This document shows, piece by piece, positions 1 to 8,526 of a DNA stretch of 64,000 nucleotides. Source of the stretch: Sphingobacterium sp. UBA5670. Its GTDB lineage: Bacteria > Bacteroidota > Bacteroidia > Sphingobacteriales > Sphingobacteriaceae. Positions within the stretch are counted from its first letter, which is position 1, and each line of letters begins with the position of its first letter. The stretch covers positions 224,068 through 288,067 of the forward strand of contig NZ_DIIM01000010.1 in the NCBI RefSeq assembly GCF_002420705.1. The letters are read 5' to 3'. Under the pieces are notes generated by a model. The model had not been told where the DNA came from. It saw only the letters and a program-made list of their open reading frames with translations, and did not search any database. Position numbers and translations under genes: made by a program.

Positions 1-1
1 T

Positions 2-688
2 AAAGATGATGGATTTGAATTCTTTGGGGGTACTGTCAATGCGAAATACCTGGTTGCCTTATCAAATGACGATGATGATTTTGATTTCGATCATGGGTAT
101 ACAGGTACAATTCAATATGCGTTGTCTTTAAAGGATCCGAATTCGACAAACAGTACTTCTAGCGGTAGTTCTGATTCAAATGGTTTGGAGTCGGATAATG
201 AAGGTACGGCACCATATGCCGCTACACCCAAAACTCGTCCGGTATTAAAGAACTTTACGTTCCTTGGTATTAAAGATGTGACTGTGGCGAGTTCTAAATT
301 GAAATTCGGTAACCGTTGGAGAAGAGCGACGGAGTATGATATCCAAAACTCAATTATCGCGGGTTATGCAACAGGTGCCGCTTTTCAGGATGGTGCAACA
401 GGCACATTTACAGGTAATGTTGTGCATGCCTATACTGCAGCTTTTAGCGGAGCTACCCCGGCTGGAAACCAAACAAATGTTTCAACGGATGCTGCTGCTT
501 ATTTGAAACTGGCAGGTGGTGTTAATATTTTCTATTCAACAGGGACTACATTTAATCCTGCTTTCTTAAGACCATCGTCAACTTCACCTGCATATGGTGA
601 TGGAAGTACAACTTATAAAGGTGCATTCCATCCGACAAACGCTCCTTGGACTGCAACCTGGACGCAATTTGCTCCAAAAACTTATTAA
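2..688 (+). CDS. 3' part of a secreted surface protein, unknown function
   Basis: The frame is open from base 2 and ends at TAA 686-688, so the gene begins outside the window; 228 residues are visible. A TTG at 122 could be called as a start, but the reading frame upstream reads as continuous protein (DDGFEFFGGTVNAKYLVALS then an Asp-rich NDDDDFDFDHGYTGTIQYA), so it is internal. The sequence is rich in Gly, Ser, Thr and Asn with short hydrophobic strands, as in beta-helix or beta-sandwich surface proteins of Bacteroidota. The Asp-rich stretch could bind calcium. A hairpin with a T-rich tail follows 19 bases later. I do not recognise a named family; surface location is inferred from composition and the adjacent lipoprotein. 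Confidence 0.75.
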   Translation, partial: KDDGFEFFGGTVNAKYLVALSNDDDDFDFDHGYTGTIQYALSLKDPNSTNSTSSGSSDSNGLESDNEGTAPYAATPKTRPVLKNFTFLGIKDVTVASSKLKFGNRWRRATEYDIQNSIIAGYATGAAFQDGATGTFTGNVVHAYTAAFSGATPAGNQTNVSTDAAAYLKLAGGVNIFYSTGTTFNPAFLRPSSTSPAYGDGSTTYKGAFHPTNAPWTATWTQFAPKTY

Positions 689-706
689 TATTGATTATTT
701 AATTGA

Positions 707-735
707 GTGAGCCATTTCTATGGCTCACTTCTTTA
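707..735 (+). terminator. rho-independent terminator-like hairpin
   Basis: Perfect 9-bp stem GTGAGCCAT (707-715) / ATGGCTCAC (720-728), loop TTCT, followed by TTCTTTATCCTTT. It sits just after the stop of the first gene and before the ATG of the next lipoprotein. Confidence 0.6.
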
Positions 736-745
736 TCCTTTATAT

Positions 746-1552
746 ATGATTAGAAATTTAGTTCTCTATTTTATCGCCCTTTGGGTTGGATCGTTGTTGT
801 CTTCCTGCCAAAAAGGCGAACCTGTTTTAGAAACGGAAGAATTGGCTCGGATTGCTTTTAAAACCTATGGCACTGTGTCAGTAGATGTAAAAAGAGTAAC
901 TGTCGATGGAAAAGCAGCTAATCAAAGCAATACTAATTTTATTTTTATACGAAATAAAGATGCCGATTCTTCATTGGTCGTTGCGTATGATAGCAAGGAT
1001 CAGGTTGTCCTAGAACAACGTCTCGCCCTCAAGTCAGGGTTAAATACTTTTGGTGTGCATAGCAAAAGTCCCATTGATCCTTCACTCGTTGTCGGGCCAA
1101 ACCCCTTAGGAGATGATGTCGAATCGATTCCGGGTGTGAGGCAGGTAAAGATATTAAATTATAACCAGACGATTTCACCAAATGGCGAGCCGATTCGATT
1201 GGCGATTTATCAAGGTAAACCTGTGTTTGATGAAAGTTGGGGAATGGATTTGGTCAGATATGACGAAACTCCGATCCTGATTACTGGGTTGATATCGGAT
1301 AAAATCCCCGAAGAATTTATTAAAATACCAGTTGACCCCTATTTTCCAGCAAAGGCGCAGGTATTGGACAAGGATTCAAAACCAATCCTTATCGATGGAC
1401 AGAAGGTCTATCTGTTTTTTTTCTTTACGGTAGAAGACATAGGTATTGTATACTTCCCCCAAAAGGAACCCGATGCATATTTTGATGTTGATGCGGTGTC
1501 GGATATCGGTGGAATCGGTTTTGCCTTGGATGCGGTTTGGTTAAAAAAATAA
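746..1552 (+). CDS. hypothetical lipoprotein
   Basis: 268 residues from ATG 746. A GTG at 707 would lengthen the frame, but it lies inside the terminator hairpin, and the product from 746 begins directly with a lipoprotein signal (MIRNLVLYFIALWVGSLLSSC, lipid Cys 21). The mature part is beta-rich with no motif that I recognise. Residues around 70-110 look like an immunoglobulin-like or transthyretin-like sandwich. It follows a truncated surface-protein gene in the same direction, so the two may belong to one surface locus, although the hairpin suggests separate or attenuated expression. Export and lipidation are well supported; function is unknown. Confidence 0.75.
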   Translation: MIRNLVLYFIALWVGSLLSSCQKGEPVLETEELARIAFKTYGTVSVDVKRVTVDGKAANQSNTNFIFIRNKDADSSLVVAYDSKDQVVLEQRLALKSGLNTFGVHSKSPIDPSLVVGPNPLGDDVESIPGVRQVKILNYNQTISPNGEPIRLAIYQGKPVFDESWGMDLVRYDETPILITGLISDKIPEEFIKIPVDPYFPAKAQVLDKDSKPILIDGQKVYLFFFFTVEDIGIVYFPQKEPDAYFDVDAVSDIGGIGFALDAVWLKK

Positions 1553-1582
1553 AATGATTTAGAGGAAATATTGTGAAGTTAA

Positions 1583-1599
1583 TAACTACTTTGTAGTTA
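1583..1599. repeat. 17-bp inverted repeat
   Basis: TAACTAC, TTT, GTAGTTA: perfect 7-bp arms with a 3-base spacer, 23 bases before the small ORF at 1622. It could be an operator or a small hairpin; nothing else marks it. Confidence 0.3.
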
Positions 1600-1621
1600 A
1601 ATCAATTATCATAAATTCATC

Positions 1622-1936
1622 ATGAAAGGGATCAATGCTATAAAACATCGTAATTTATTTGCTATCTCCCTGAAAATTCAGGGAGATGTAGATCATGCCA
1701 TTGATGCTGCTGCGCTGCTAGCTTTACGGAATGAAATGGCGGAGCTGAATGAACTTTATAGACAATATTTGGAACTGCTTCAGCAACTAGAGGGGCTAGT
1801 GCGGGACTATGAATCGAAAGAACGTACGATACGTTCTGAAATCTTAGCACGCTCTCTTCGCAAATTAGCCAAAAACGGACAAACTGGAGCTGATCTCCGT
1901 CATATCATTATTTCACTGAATTCCTGTGCGCATTAA
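1622..1936 (+). CDS. possible small coiled-coil protein
   Basis: 104 codons from ATG. The centre (about residues 30-75: LRNEMAELNELYRQYLELLQ and on) has heptad-like Leu spacing and would form a helical hairpin or coiled coil. There is no signal peptide and no family that I recognise. It ends 5 bases before the stop of the convergent S41 protease gene. The coding status is uncertain: the ORF contains two strikingly perfect hairpins (11-bp arms at 1664-1687, 8-bp arms at 1819-1837), unusual for coding DNA, and no clear ribosome site is seen. It may be a lineage-specific protein or a structured RNA. Confidence 0.4.
   Translation: MKGINAIKHRNLFAISLKIQGDVDHAIDAAALLALRNEMAELNELYRQYLELLQQLEGLVRDYESKERTIRSEILARSLRKLAKNGQTGADLRHIIISLNSCAH
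1664..1687. repeat. perfect 11-bp inverted repeat inside the small ORF
   Basis: ATCTCCCTGAA, AA, TTCAGGGAGAT. In RNA the innermost pairs would open to make a loop. There is no T-run, so it does not look like a terminator. Confidence 0.5.
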
Positions 1937-1941
1937 GGTAA

Positions 1942-3300
1942 TTAGTTTTCAGACTTGATCGGTTTGTTGACTACAATGGGCATCTCCTGATAGCTGCTGC
2001 CTATATATTTGGGCTTCAACGTTGGGGTTGGTTCAATTGTAGTAACAGCGCCTTTAGCCAGGATATTTTTAACATTGATAGTTTGTAATACTTCCTGAAT
2101 CAAGGGATCCCTGCTATCGCCTATAGGAACCAAGGGTAGAAAAGCAAATTCATCGGTCACTTTTGAAGGTGCAATTCCATCGCTATAATCTCCCTGTCCC
2201 ACTTTATTGTAGATTTTATAGATCATGGGGATCAAATGCCAGGCACGTTCGGTACCGCGTATGTCCTCTGGAGTTACTATTGTTGTTGAGGCCATATCTT
2301 TACCAAATGTTTTATCACCGACTTGAATGATATCTACATAAGGCTTCAATCCATTGATTAGCATTTCAGCCGCAGAGGCTGTATTTGACCCTGTGAGCAT
2401 ATAAATTCGTTTTAAATGTAAACCTTGTTTTAGAACATCTTTTGCTGAAAATGAATAGCCGTCGGGCTGACCTTGCAGTGCTGTTGCGAAGCTGTCTTCT
2501 CTATTTTTGATATTTTTGTTGCCTTGGTATTTGGCAAAAATGTCGTTTTCCTTGATGTCTGCCAGTAAGAGTGCACAAAATGAGGCGAAAGCAACCTGTC
2601 CGCCGGGGTTGTAACGTAAATCGACAATAAGTTCTTGTGCCTGTTGGGACTTGAAATTTTGGACCGCTTCCAATAACGGATATGCTCCACTAAAGTCAAA
2701 TTGACTTAAAAACATATAGCCTACTGTGGGGGAGGAGGAGATGAGTTTAGCGGTATAGAGAACGGGCTGCGAAATATAGGAAGAAGGCAAATGAAATATT
2801 TTGCCATCGTTTCGCGTCAAATGCATTGTCGGTAAAAGCAAGGATTTGCTTAGTAGCGATTTCAAGTTGCTGTGGTCGATGGGCTCGTTGTTGATGTGGC
2901 TTATGCTGTCTCCCCGCTTGAGCCCCATTAAATCCCCTTCACTGAAAGGGACCACTTGGGTGACCAGTTGGATGGTTTCTGACTGATTTTGTAATTGGAC
3001 CATATCGAACCCAAAAGTGTTCGTCAGCGTATTGCCATAGGTGTCGCTGTTGAGTGTCTGTAATATGCTGGAATAATGGTCATCTTGAAATAAGAGACTT
3101 TTAAAAAAAAGATCTGGAGCTAGCTGGTAATCGTTTTTTTGTGTGATTTTTTCGGTCCAGTAATAATATTGCCGCATTTGTGTCATTGTCCATTCATTGA
3201 TCGTTTCATTTGATCCTGGTTTGTTCAATGGTGGATCCTTTTCGCAAGAGGAAAAGATCAACGAAAAGAAAGCCAAAAAAAGAGCTTGTGGTTTACGCAT
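1942..3300 (-). CDS. S41 family peptidase (C-terminal processing protease type), lipoprotein
   Basis: 452 residues. Lipoprotein signal with lipid Cys 19 (FSLIFSSC), so periplasm-facing or surface anchored. A PDZ-like segment lies around residues 110-175 (GDLMGLKRGDSISHINNEPI). The S41 core follows: VDLRYNPGG (about 226-234) and TGSNTASAAEML with the predicted nucleophile Ser 309. Lys 334 in TFGKDMAS is the predicted general base. The Ser-Lys spacing of 25 equals that of tail-specific proteases. The family cleaves proteins near hydrophobic C termini. The PDZ is short, and a Bacteroidota-type N-terminal helical segment precedes it. It is transcribed alone, convergent with the small ORF. Substrate unknown. 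Confidence 0.88.
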   Translation of the reverse strand: MRKPQALFLAFFSLIFSSCEKDPPLNKPGSNETINEWTMTQMRQYYYWTEKITQKNDYQLAPDLFFKSLLFQDDHYSSILQTLNSDTYGNTLTNTFGFDMVQLQNQSETIQLVTQVVPFSEGDLMGLKRGDSISHINNEPIDHSNLKSLLSKSLLLPTMHLTRNDGKIFHLPSSYISQPVLYTAKLISSSPTVGYMFLSQFDFSGAYPLLEAVQNFKSQQAQELIVDLRYNPGGQVAFASFCALLLADIKENDIFAKYQGNKNIKNREDSFATALQGQPDGYSFSAKDVLKQGLHLKRIYMLTGSNTASAAEMLINGLKPYVDIIQVGDKTFGKDMASTTIVTPEDIRGTERAWHLIPMIYKIYNKVGQGDYSDGIAPSKVTDEFAFLPLVPIGDSRDPLIQEVLQTINVKNILAKGAVTTIEPTPTLKPKYIGSSYQEMPIVVNKPIKSEN

Positions 3301-3443
3301 TTTTTAATTTTGCTTTATTAAAAATACGGATTAAGTTATTTATTTTGGAGTTATCTTTTTGTTATTCAGATGTTTATTTACTTTAAACAAGGCTTTTTTA
3401 ATAGTGGTTATGAAATGAAGAGCAGACTGTCTACTGGACAAAA

Positions 3444-3471
3444 AAAGGCATCACGGTCAAGTGATGCCTTT
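3444..3471 (-). terminator. terminator of the first OmpA gene
   Basis: 11-bp perfect stem AAAGGCATCAC (3444-3454) / GTGATGCCTTT (3461-3471) with loop GGTCAA. Read on the minus strand it is followed by seven T residues. It lies 27 bases beyond the stop of the OmpA gene ending at 3498. Confidence 0.8.
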
Positions 3472-3497
3472 GGCTTGTATATATCGAAATAGATCGA

Positions 3498-4823
3498 TTA
3501 ATAGAGTGTAAACTCTACACGACGATTTTGTTGACGACCATCAGCAGTTTTGTTTGATGCAATAGGCTGGTCAGGACCATATCCTGTAGCTTCTATGCGA
3601 GAAGCATTAGCACCTTGAGATACTAAGTACGCTTTTACTGACTCAGCGCGTTCTTTTGATAAGCGCATATTCAACTCGCGTGAACCTGTGTTATCGGTGT
3701 GGCCCGCTAATTTTAAGCTAAAGTTTTTCTCGATTAACAATTCAGCTACTTTATTTAATGTCGCGTATGACGTAGGACGTATGGTTGCTTTTCCTAAATC
3801 GAACTCCAAGTTTTTGATTGCGTCTGCAACGACTTTTCGGTCAGCTTCTGTTACAACAACCTTCTCAACCACTCTTGTTTCGTTTTTCACAACGATTGGA
3901 CAACCGGCACCGTCTACTTGTACGCCTGAAGGTGTGCCTGGACACTTGTCGTATTTGTTAGCTACACCATCGCCATCGTCATCTTTCAAGTCACTATTGA
4001 GCCCATCTAATTGGCTTTGTAATGCTTGATTTTTTGCGTTAAGAGCATCATTTTGCGCTTTCAGATCATCATACTTCAACGTGTAATCATTGACGAGTGT
4101 AGCCACAGGATTTGAATTGTTTAGTGCTGGTTTGCTACCATTGCCCAATGCAAATTCTAAACCTCCATGGATGTAAGTAAATAAATCGTTTTTATATTGA
4201 CCACCTTGAATACCATCAAAGTTTTGATTAACCCAGTTTAATTGGTATCCAAGCTCAAAGTTAATTCCTTTGGCAACAGCAAATTTAAGCCCCATGTCCA
4301 ATGGTACATATATTTTAGAAATACCATCGGCTTCTTGAGCAGTAGAACCTGTTGTCAAGGTTGTTTTGCTGTTCATCACACCAACACCAATTGACGCATA
4401 AGGTTTGATAAAACTGTTAAAGAATCTCCAATTGGTATTAGCCGCTTGAAACTCTCCAGACAATGCAGCAGACCAAGGTGTTTTCGCTTCAAAAGATTGT
4501 GTGCCATCTTTAAATGCGCCACCTGTTTTACCGCCAAAGTAGCTCGCTTTAATGCCAAAAGAAGGAGATATTTGTTTCTTGATATAGGCACTGTAACCGA
4601 GGTTCCAAGCTAGATCATCGTATCCTTCGCGATTAAAACCAGCAATATTGGTTTGGTTAGTCACTCCTGCACCGATACCAATAGACCAAGTTCTGTATTG
4701 CGTAACCGGACCAAATGGAGTTGTTCCCTCAATGGATGATACCTTCGCATTTTGAGCAATTGCATTATTGGCAAATAAGCCTGCTGATGCTAGAGCAAGT
4801 ACTAATTGTAATTTTAGTTTCAT
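3498..4823 (-). CDS. OmpA family outer membrane protein, copy 1
   Basis: 441 residues. Signal peptide of about 23 residues (MKLKLQLVLALASAGLFANN, then AIAQ). The N-terminal half (about 45-230) is an 8-strand beta-barrel domain (GIGAGV, aromatic strand ends). Residues about 245-280 form a short coiled coil, followed by a thrombospondin-3-like Asp-rich motif (DDDGDGVANKYDKCPGTP), typical of calcium binding. The C-terminal about 105 residues are the OmpA peptidoglycan-binding domain (AGHTDNTGSRELNMRLSKER, then QQNRRVEFTLY). The likely role is to tether the outer membrane to peptidoglycan. It has its own terminator and a TAnnTTTG promoter element, and a close paralogue lies upstream. The barrel halves differ more than the C-terminal halves. 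Confidence 0.92.
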   Translation of the reverse strand: MKLKLQLVLALASAGLFANNAIAQNAKVSSIEGTTPFGPVTQYRTWSIGIGAGVTNQTNIAGFNREGYDDLAWNLGYSAYIKKQISPSFGIKASYFGGKTGGAFKDGTQSFEAKTPWSAALSGEFQAANTNWRFFNSFIKPYASIGVGVMNSKTTLTTGSTAQEADGISKIYVPLDMGLKFAVAKGINFELGYQLNWVNQNFDGIQGGQYKNDLFTYIHGGLEFALGNGSKPALNNSNPVATLVNDYTLKYDDLKAQNDALNAKNQALQSQLDGLNSDLKDDDGDGVANKYDKCPGTPSGVQVDGAGCPIVVKNETRVVEKVVVTEADRKVVADAIKNLEFDLGKATIRPTSYATLNKVAELLIEKNFSLKLAGHTDNTGSRELNMRLSKERAESVKAYLVSQGANASRIEATGYGPDQPIASNKTADGRQQNRRVEFTLY

Positions 4824-4849
4824 ATAATTTGTGTTTGTATAAACCGATG

Positions 4850-4857
4850 CAAAAGTA
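4850..4857 (-). promoter_or_regulatory. -7 promoter element for OmpA copy 1
   Basis: Minus strand TACTTTTG, a full match to the Bacteroidota -7 consensus TAnnTTTG, about 27 bases before the start codon. No TTG is seen at the -33 spacing. Confidence 0.5.
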
Positions 4858-4912
4858 ATAAGTTAAAAATTAAATTCACTATAGGTTTGTAGTTGAAATA
4901 TGACATTTGGTA

Positions 4913-4950
4913 AATAAAAAGGTGTTTCTGTTTAAAAACACCTTTTTATT
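4913..4950 (-). terminator. terminator of the second OmpA gene
   Basis: Perfect 15-bp stem AATAAAAAGGTGTTT (4913-4927) / AAACACCTTTTTATT (4936-4950), 8-base loop, T-rich on the minus strand. It separates the two OmpA genes transcriptionally. Confidence 0.8.
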
Positions 4951-4968
4951 AGTGTAATTTGTTAGTTA

Positions 4969-6312
4969 TTAATAAAGTGTAAATTCAACACGGCGATTCT
5001 GTTGACGGCCCGCTGCATTTTTATTGGATGCAATTGGTTGGTCTGGACCATATCCAGTTGCTTCGATACGCGACGCATTAGCACCCTGAGATACTAAATA
5101 TGCTTTTACAGACTCTGCACGCTCTTTTGATAAACGCATATTTAATTCACGTGAACCTGTATTGTCGGTGTGACCTGCGAGTTTTAAACTAAAATTCTTC
5201 TCGATCAATAACGCAGCGACTTTATTCAATGTTGCATACGAAGTGGAGCGAATAGTTGCTTTACCTAAATCGAATTCTAAGTTTTTGATCGCTTCAGCAA
5301 CAACTTTTCGATCTGCTTCAGTAACCACTACTTTTTCAACAACTTTGGTTTCGTTTTTCACGACAATTGGACAACCTGATCCGTCAACCTGAACACCTGA
5401 AGGTGTGCCCGGACATTTATCATATTTGTTGGCAACACCGTCACCGTCGTCATCTTTTAGATCATTGTTTAGACCGTCCAATTGACCTTGCAAAGCTTGG
5501 TTTTTAGCATTCAATGCATCGTTTTGAGCTTTTAGATCATCGTATTTTACTGTATAGTCATTCACAAGGGTTGCGACAGGATTTGAATTATTCAATGCAG
5601 GTTTGCTGCTGCTGCCCAATGCGAACTCTAAGCCGGCATGTGCGTAAGTAAATAAGTCATTTTTGTATTGTTGTGGCGGAGTTGTATTGTAACGATTGTC
5701 AAATCGTTGGTTCGCCCAATTTAATTGATAGCCCAATTCAAAGTTTATACCTTTGGCAACGGCGAATTTCAAACCGAAATCTGCAGGCACATAGATTTTA
5801 GAATAAGAGTCTCCATATTCACCTTTGTTACCACCAGCAATTGCGGCAGTTTCAGCATTCATTACCCCAACACCAATCGATGCATAAGGTTTAATAAAAC
5901 TGTTGAAAAATCTCCAATTTGTGTTGGCTGCTAAAAACTCACCCGATAAGGCTACTGACCAAAGGGTCTTGGTTTCGAAGCCCGTTTGCTTGTCGCTGTT
6001 ATCATACCCAGCTGTCTTTCCGCCAAAATAAGTTGCTTTCAATCCGAAGGATGGTGAAATTTGCTTCTTGATATAAGCACTGTACCCTAAATTCCAGTCT
6101 AATTTATCATAACCACCATTGTTAAATTTGGCGATATTCTGCAAGCTTGTTACACCAGCGCCTACACCGATAGACCAAGTTCTATATTGTGTTGCCGAAC
6201 CTAATGGAGTTGTGCCTTCAATTGATGCTTCTCTTGTGCTTTGCGCAAAGGATGCGGTGGATAAAATTCCTGCCGCAACAAGTAATCCTGATTTTTTAAG
6301 GCTAATTTTCAT
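4969..6312 (-). CDS. OmpA family outer membrane protein, copy 2
   Basis: 447 residues, with the same domain order as the neighbour ending at 3498: signal peptide (about 23 residues, ending SFAQ), barrel domain, coiled coil, DDDGDGVANKYDKCPGTP calcium-type motif, and OmpA C-terminal domain with the NMRLSKERAESV peptidoglycan-binding segment. From about residue 230 to the end the two proteins are nearly identical. The barrel regions diverge at the loops (for example DNSDKQTGFETKT here against FKDGTQSFEAKT in copy 1), suggesting surface-loop diversification after tandem duplication. Even the 5' leaders resemble each other (TACAAACAC, a few bases, ATTAT just before the ATG). Confidence 0.92.
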   Translation of the reverse strand: MKISLKKSGLLVAAGILSTASFAQSTREASIEGTTPLGSATQYRTWSIGVGAGVTSLQNIAKFNNGGYDKLDWNLGYSAYIKKQISPSFGLKATYFGGKTAGYDNSDKQTGFETKTLWSVALSGEFLAANTNWRFFNSFIKPYASIGVGVMNAETAAIAGGNKGEYGDSYSKIYVPADFGLKFAVAKGINFELGYQLNWANQRFDNRYNTTPPQQYKNDLFTYAHAGLEFALGSSSKPALNNSNPVATLVNDYTVKYDDLKAQNDALNAKNQALQGQLDGLNNDLKDDDGDGVANKYDKCPGTPSGVQVDGSGCPIVVKNETKVVEKVVVTEADRKVVAEAIKNLEFDLGKATIRSTSYATLNKVAALLIEKNFSLKLAGHTDNTGSRELNMRLSKERAESVKAYLVSQGANASRIEATGYGPDQPIASNKNAAGRQQNRRVEFTLY

Positions 6313-6402
6313 AATGCGTGTTTGTAAAATTATCTACTATAATACTGTTGTTAAATTAACTCACTGAACACTCTTGCAATAAATTTGCCAAAAATTATTT
6401 GG

Positions 6403-7245
6403 TTACTCTACACGTCCAAAAAAGTTTGGCACCTCAATTTCAAAAGCCAGATGCTTAACAATATTTTCTGTAAAAATGTTTTGGAAAAAAGTTTTTCTAC
6501 TTTTTGTGATCAAAATAACATCAACATCTTCATCCCGAATAATAGTATGAATACCGTTCGCGATATTTTCCCGGGAGCCTGCAAAATAACTTGGTGATTT
6601 AACGATGTAAGAAATATCCTCTATCCCGGTTTCGGCAATAATCTGTTTGATCCAGTTTTCAAGTTTTTCTCCTAAAATATTGATTTCTAGTTCGTTTTTG
6701 TTGATGTGAATAAGTTGTAAATGGAAATTTTTCCCAAACAATGGTATCGCTTGTTTAAGCACTTCGAGTTCTCCGGGTTTGAAATTTGTCAATAAAGCAA
6801 TGTTGTCATTTTTAAGTTTTACAGCGTTTTTCGGGACGGCTAAAACAGGTATTTTGGACTCTTTAATGACGTCATAAGTATTACTTCCAATCAAGACAGA
6901 TTCGAGTCCGGTGACTCCTTTTGTTCCCATAATCACCGTTTGGTACGACTCTTTTATCTCTTGTTTTTCCAATGTTTCGGCTAAAATACCGTTGGCAAAT
7001 AGCGTAGAAATTTTGAGCGAAGGATATTCCTGTAGAAGTTCCGCTACAAGCTTTTCCATTTGGTGGCGAGCTTCTCCCTCGGAAGGGTCTACTAAATGCT
7101 TCGCATTTGCAAACTTATTGATGTGCGAAGTAAACGAATGGAAAAGTGTAATCTCATCATTTGATATGGTAGCGATTTGAGCGGCATAAAATGCGGCAAC
7201 TCGTGCATTTTCGGAATAATCTACTGGTATTAATAGTTTAGACAT
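6403..7245 (-). CDS. universal stress protein, tandem UspA domains
   Basis: 280 residues with two UspA-like domains (about 1-140 and 145-280). The first domain ends with the ATP-binding signature GTKGVTGLESVLIGSNT (G-2x-G-9x-G-S), so it is probably an ATP-binding type. The second domain lacks this motif and keeps only the fold pattern (VILITKSRKTFFQ). It is cytoplasmic. It follows the sister gene by 10 bases on the same strand, so the pair is probably one operon. UspA proteins accumulate in growth arrest and stress; the exact ligand and partner are unknown. Confidence 0.9.
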   Translation of the reverse strand: MSKLLIPVDYSENARVAAFYAAQIATISNDEITLFHSFTSHINKFANAKHLVDPSEGEARHQMEKLVAELLQEYPSLKISTLFANGILAETLEKQEIKESYQTVIMGTKGVTGLESVLIGSNTYDVIKESKIPVLAVPKNAVKLKNDNIALLTNFKPGELEVLKQAIPLFGKNFHLQLIHINKNELEINILGEKLENWIKQIIAETGIEDISYIVKSPSYFAGSRENIANGIHTIIRDEDVDVILITKSRKTFFQNIFTENIVKHLAFEIEVPNFFGRVE

Positions 7246-7255
7246 GGCTATAGGA

Positions 7256-8104
7256 TTATGCTTTAGTGAAAAATATTGGAACTAATGGATGGCTAAATAA
7301 TGCTTTTGCAACTGAGCGGGTAAAAACACGTTCAAAGAATGATTTTCTCGATCGAGTCACCAGGAGTATTTTGATATTTTCCTCATGGATCATCTCATTA
7401 ATGACTTCGGGAACCGTATCGAGGTCTTCAATATCCCCCTGTATAGAATCGACCTCTATCGCAATATTGGTCACACCGATATATTTTTTGATCTTATATT
7501 TCCATACTTCAAGTTTGTCTTCGATTCTGTTTTCTGATGAATGATCATAGTGAACATGCATAAGCTTTAGTTCAAAGTCTTTACCAATGATGTTGACAAA
7601 ATCCTGTACGGTTTGTACCTCTTCTTCTTTGAAATTAGACAGTAAGCCAACCTTGTCAATAGGAGTAAAGGAAGCTTCAGTGGGAATGGCCAGGACAGGT
7701 ATTTTGGCTTTTTTGCTAATGACATATGTTGTACTGCCAATTAGCTGGCTGTCGTCATTGGTGATACCTTTAGTCCCCATGATGACAAAATCAAAGCGAT
7801 TAGGAGTGGCGAGCTCCGGTAGCGTTTCTGTAATCATACCGCGCTCACATTGTGTTGTTATTTCAAGCGTAGGATGCTTTAATTGTATTGATTCTGCCAG
7901 ATTTTTGATAAGGATATCAGCTTTGAATGTTGGAGAATTAGCCGCATTACGGCCATTTTCCTCCTCAAATACTGCAGAAGCTGAAGTATAATTGTGGTAA
8001 AGATGGAGCGAATACCCCTTTTCGAGGGCAAGGTCCACAGCGTAATTTACAGCATTATTGGAATGAGCCGAAAAATCTACCGGTAGTAGAATGTTTTTTT
8101 TCAT
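7256..8104 (-). CDS. universal stress protein, tandem UspA domains
   Basis: 282 residues, two UspA domains. The N terminus MKKNILLPVDFSAHSNNAVN is the classical first strand and Asp loop. The first domain carries GTKGITNDDSQLIGSTT, a complete G-2x-G-9x-G-S ATP site; the second is degenerate (ILLVTRSRKSFFERVF). It is the first gene of a two-gene set with the paralogue ending at 6403, and the conserved ending (TRSRKSFF / TKSRKTFF) shows that they arose by duplication. Expression must start from the 422-base gap shared with alaS. Confidence 0.9.
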   Translation of the reverse strand: MKKNILLPVDFSAHSNNAVNYAVDLALEKGYSLHLYHNYTSASAVFEEENGRNAANSPTFKADILIKNLAESIQLKHPTLEITTQCERGMITETLPELATPNRFDFVIMGTKGITNDDSQLIGSTTYVISKKAKIPVLAIPTEASFTPIDKVGLLSNFKEEEVQTVQDFVNIIGKDFELKLMHVHYDHSSENRIEDKLEVWKYKIKKYIGVTNIAIEVDSIQGDIEDLDTVPEVINEMIHEENIKILLVTRSRKSFFERVFTRSVAKALFSHPLVPIFFTKA

Positions 8105-8526
8105 TAGAAGGAATTTAATCTACAAAATCTAATCTTATTTATTTTGTCTTTAGGGAATGTGCGCGAAAGTGAACTAGATTCCCTATTTTACTATCAAATG
8201 TAATAAAACAAATGTAATTGTGAATGACCTTAAGTCAAATAGTTTTTGTTGTTTTACACGCTGAATTTGACGAGCGTTAGACAAATATGAGTAACTAATA
8301 ACGCTTTTAAAATGTTGTATTTAATATCTGTTTGTGATTTTCGTCACCTATAAAATACGTGCGTCCTAACTGTCTGTATGTTATCTCCTGATTTTTTTGT
8401 TTGAAAAGTCAATAGGAGGAATTTAGCTGCTTCTGAAAAACAGTCGTTTCAAGGTCAATATGTGGAATTCTACATTGCATAACCTACCAATTTTGAGTAA
8501 GTTTGCACATATTTTTAGATAATTAA
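8105..8526. other. 422-base divergent intergenic region
   Basis: AT-rich gap between the divergent usp pair and alaS. It carries the alaS promoter at its right end (8475-8505). On the usp side there is only a near match to the -7 element (minus strand TAGATTTTG, one base too long) near 8130. No ORF, RNA gene or repeat was recognised in the centre. Confidence 0.6.
8475..8505 (+). promoter_or_regulatory. Bacteroidota-type promoter of alaS
   Basis: TTG at 8475-8477, then 20 bases, then TAAGTTTG at 8498-8505 (consensus TTG-N19/20-TAnnTTTG). The predicted start of transcription is near 8512, leaving a leader of about 15 bases before ATG 8527. Confidence 0.7.

Noticed and set aside
707..745. GTG start for the first lipoprotein gene
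   Set aside because: It lies inside the terminator hairpin, and the ATG at 746 begins a clean lipoprotein signal.
1662..1850. Minus-strand 62-codon frame opposite the small ORF
   Set aside because: It coincides with the palindromic segments, which create open frames on both strands.
7587..7991. 134-codon plus-strand frame inside the universal stress gene
   Set aside because: Shadow of the UspA coding sequence; no independent support.
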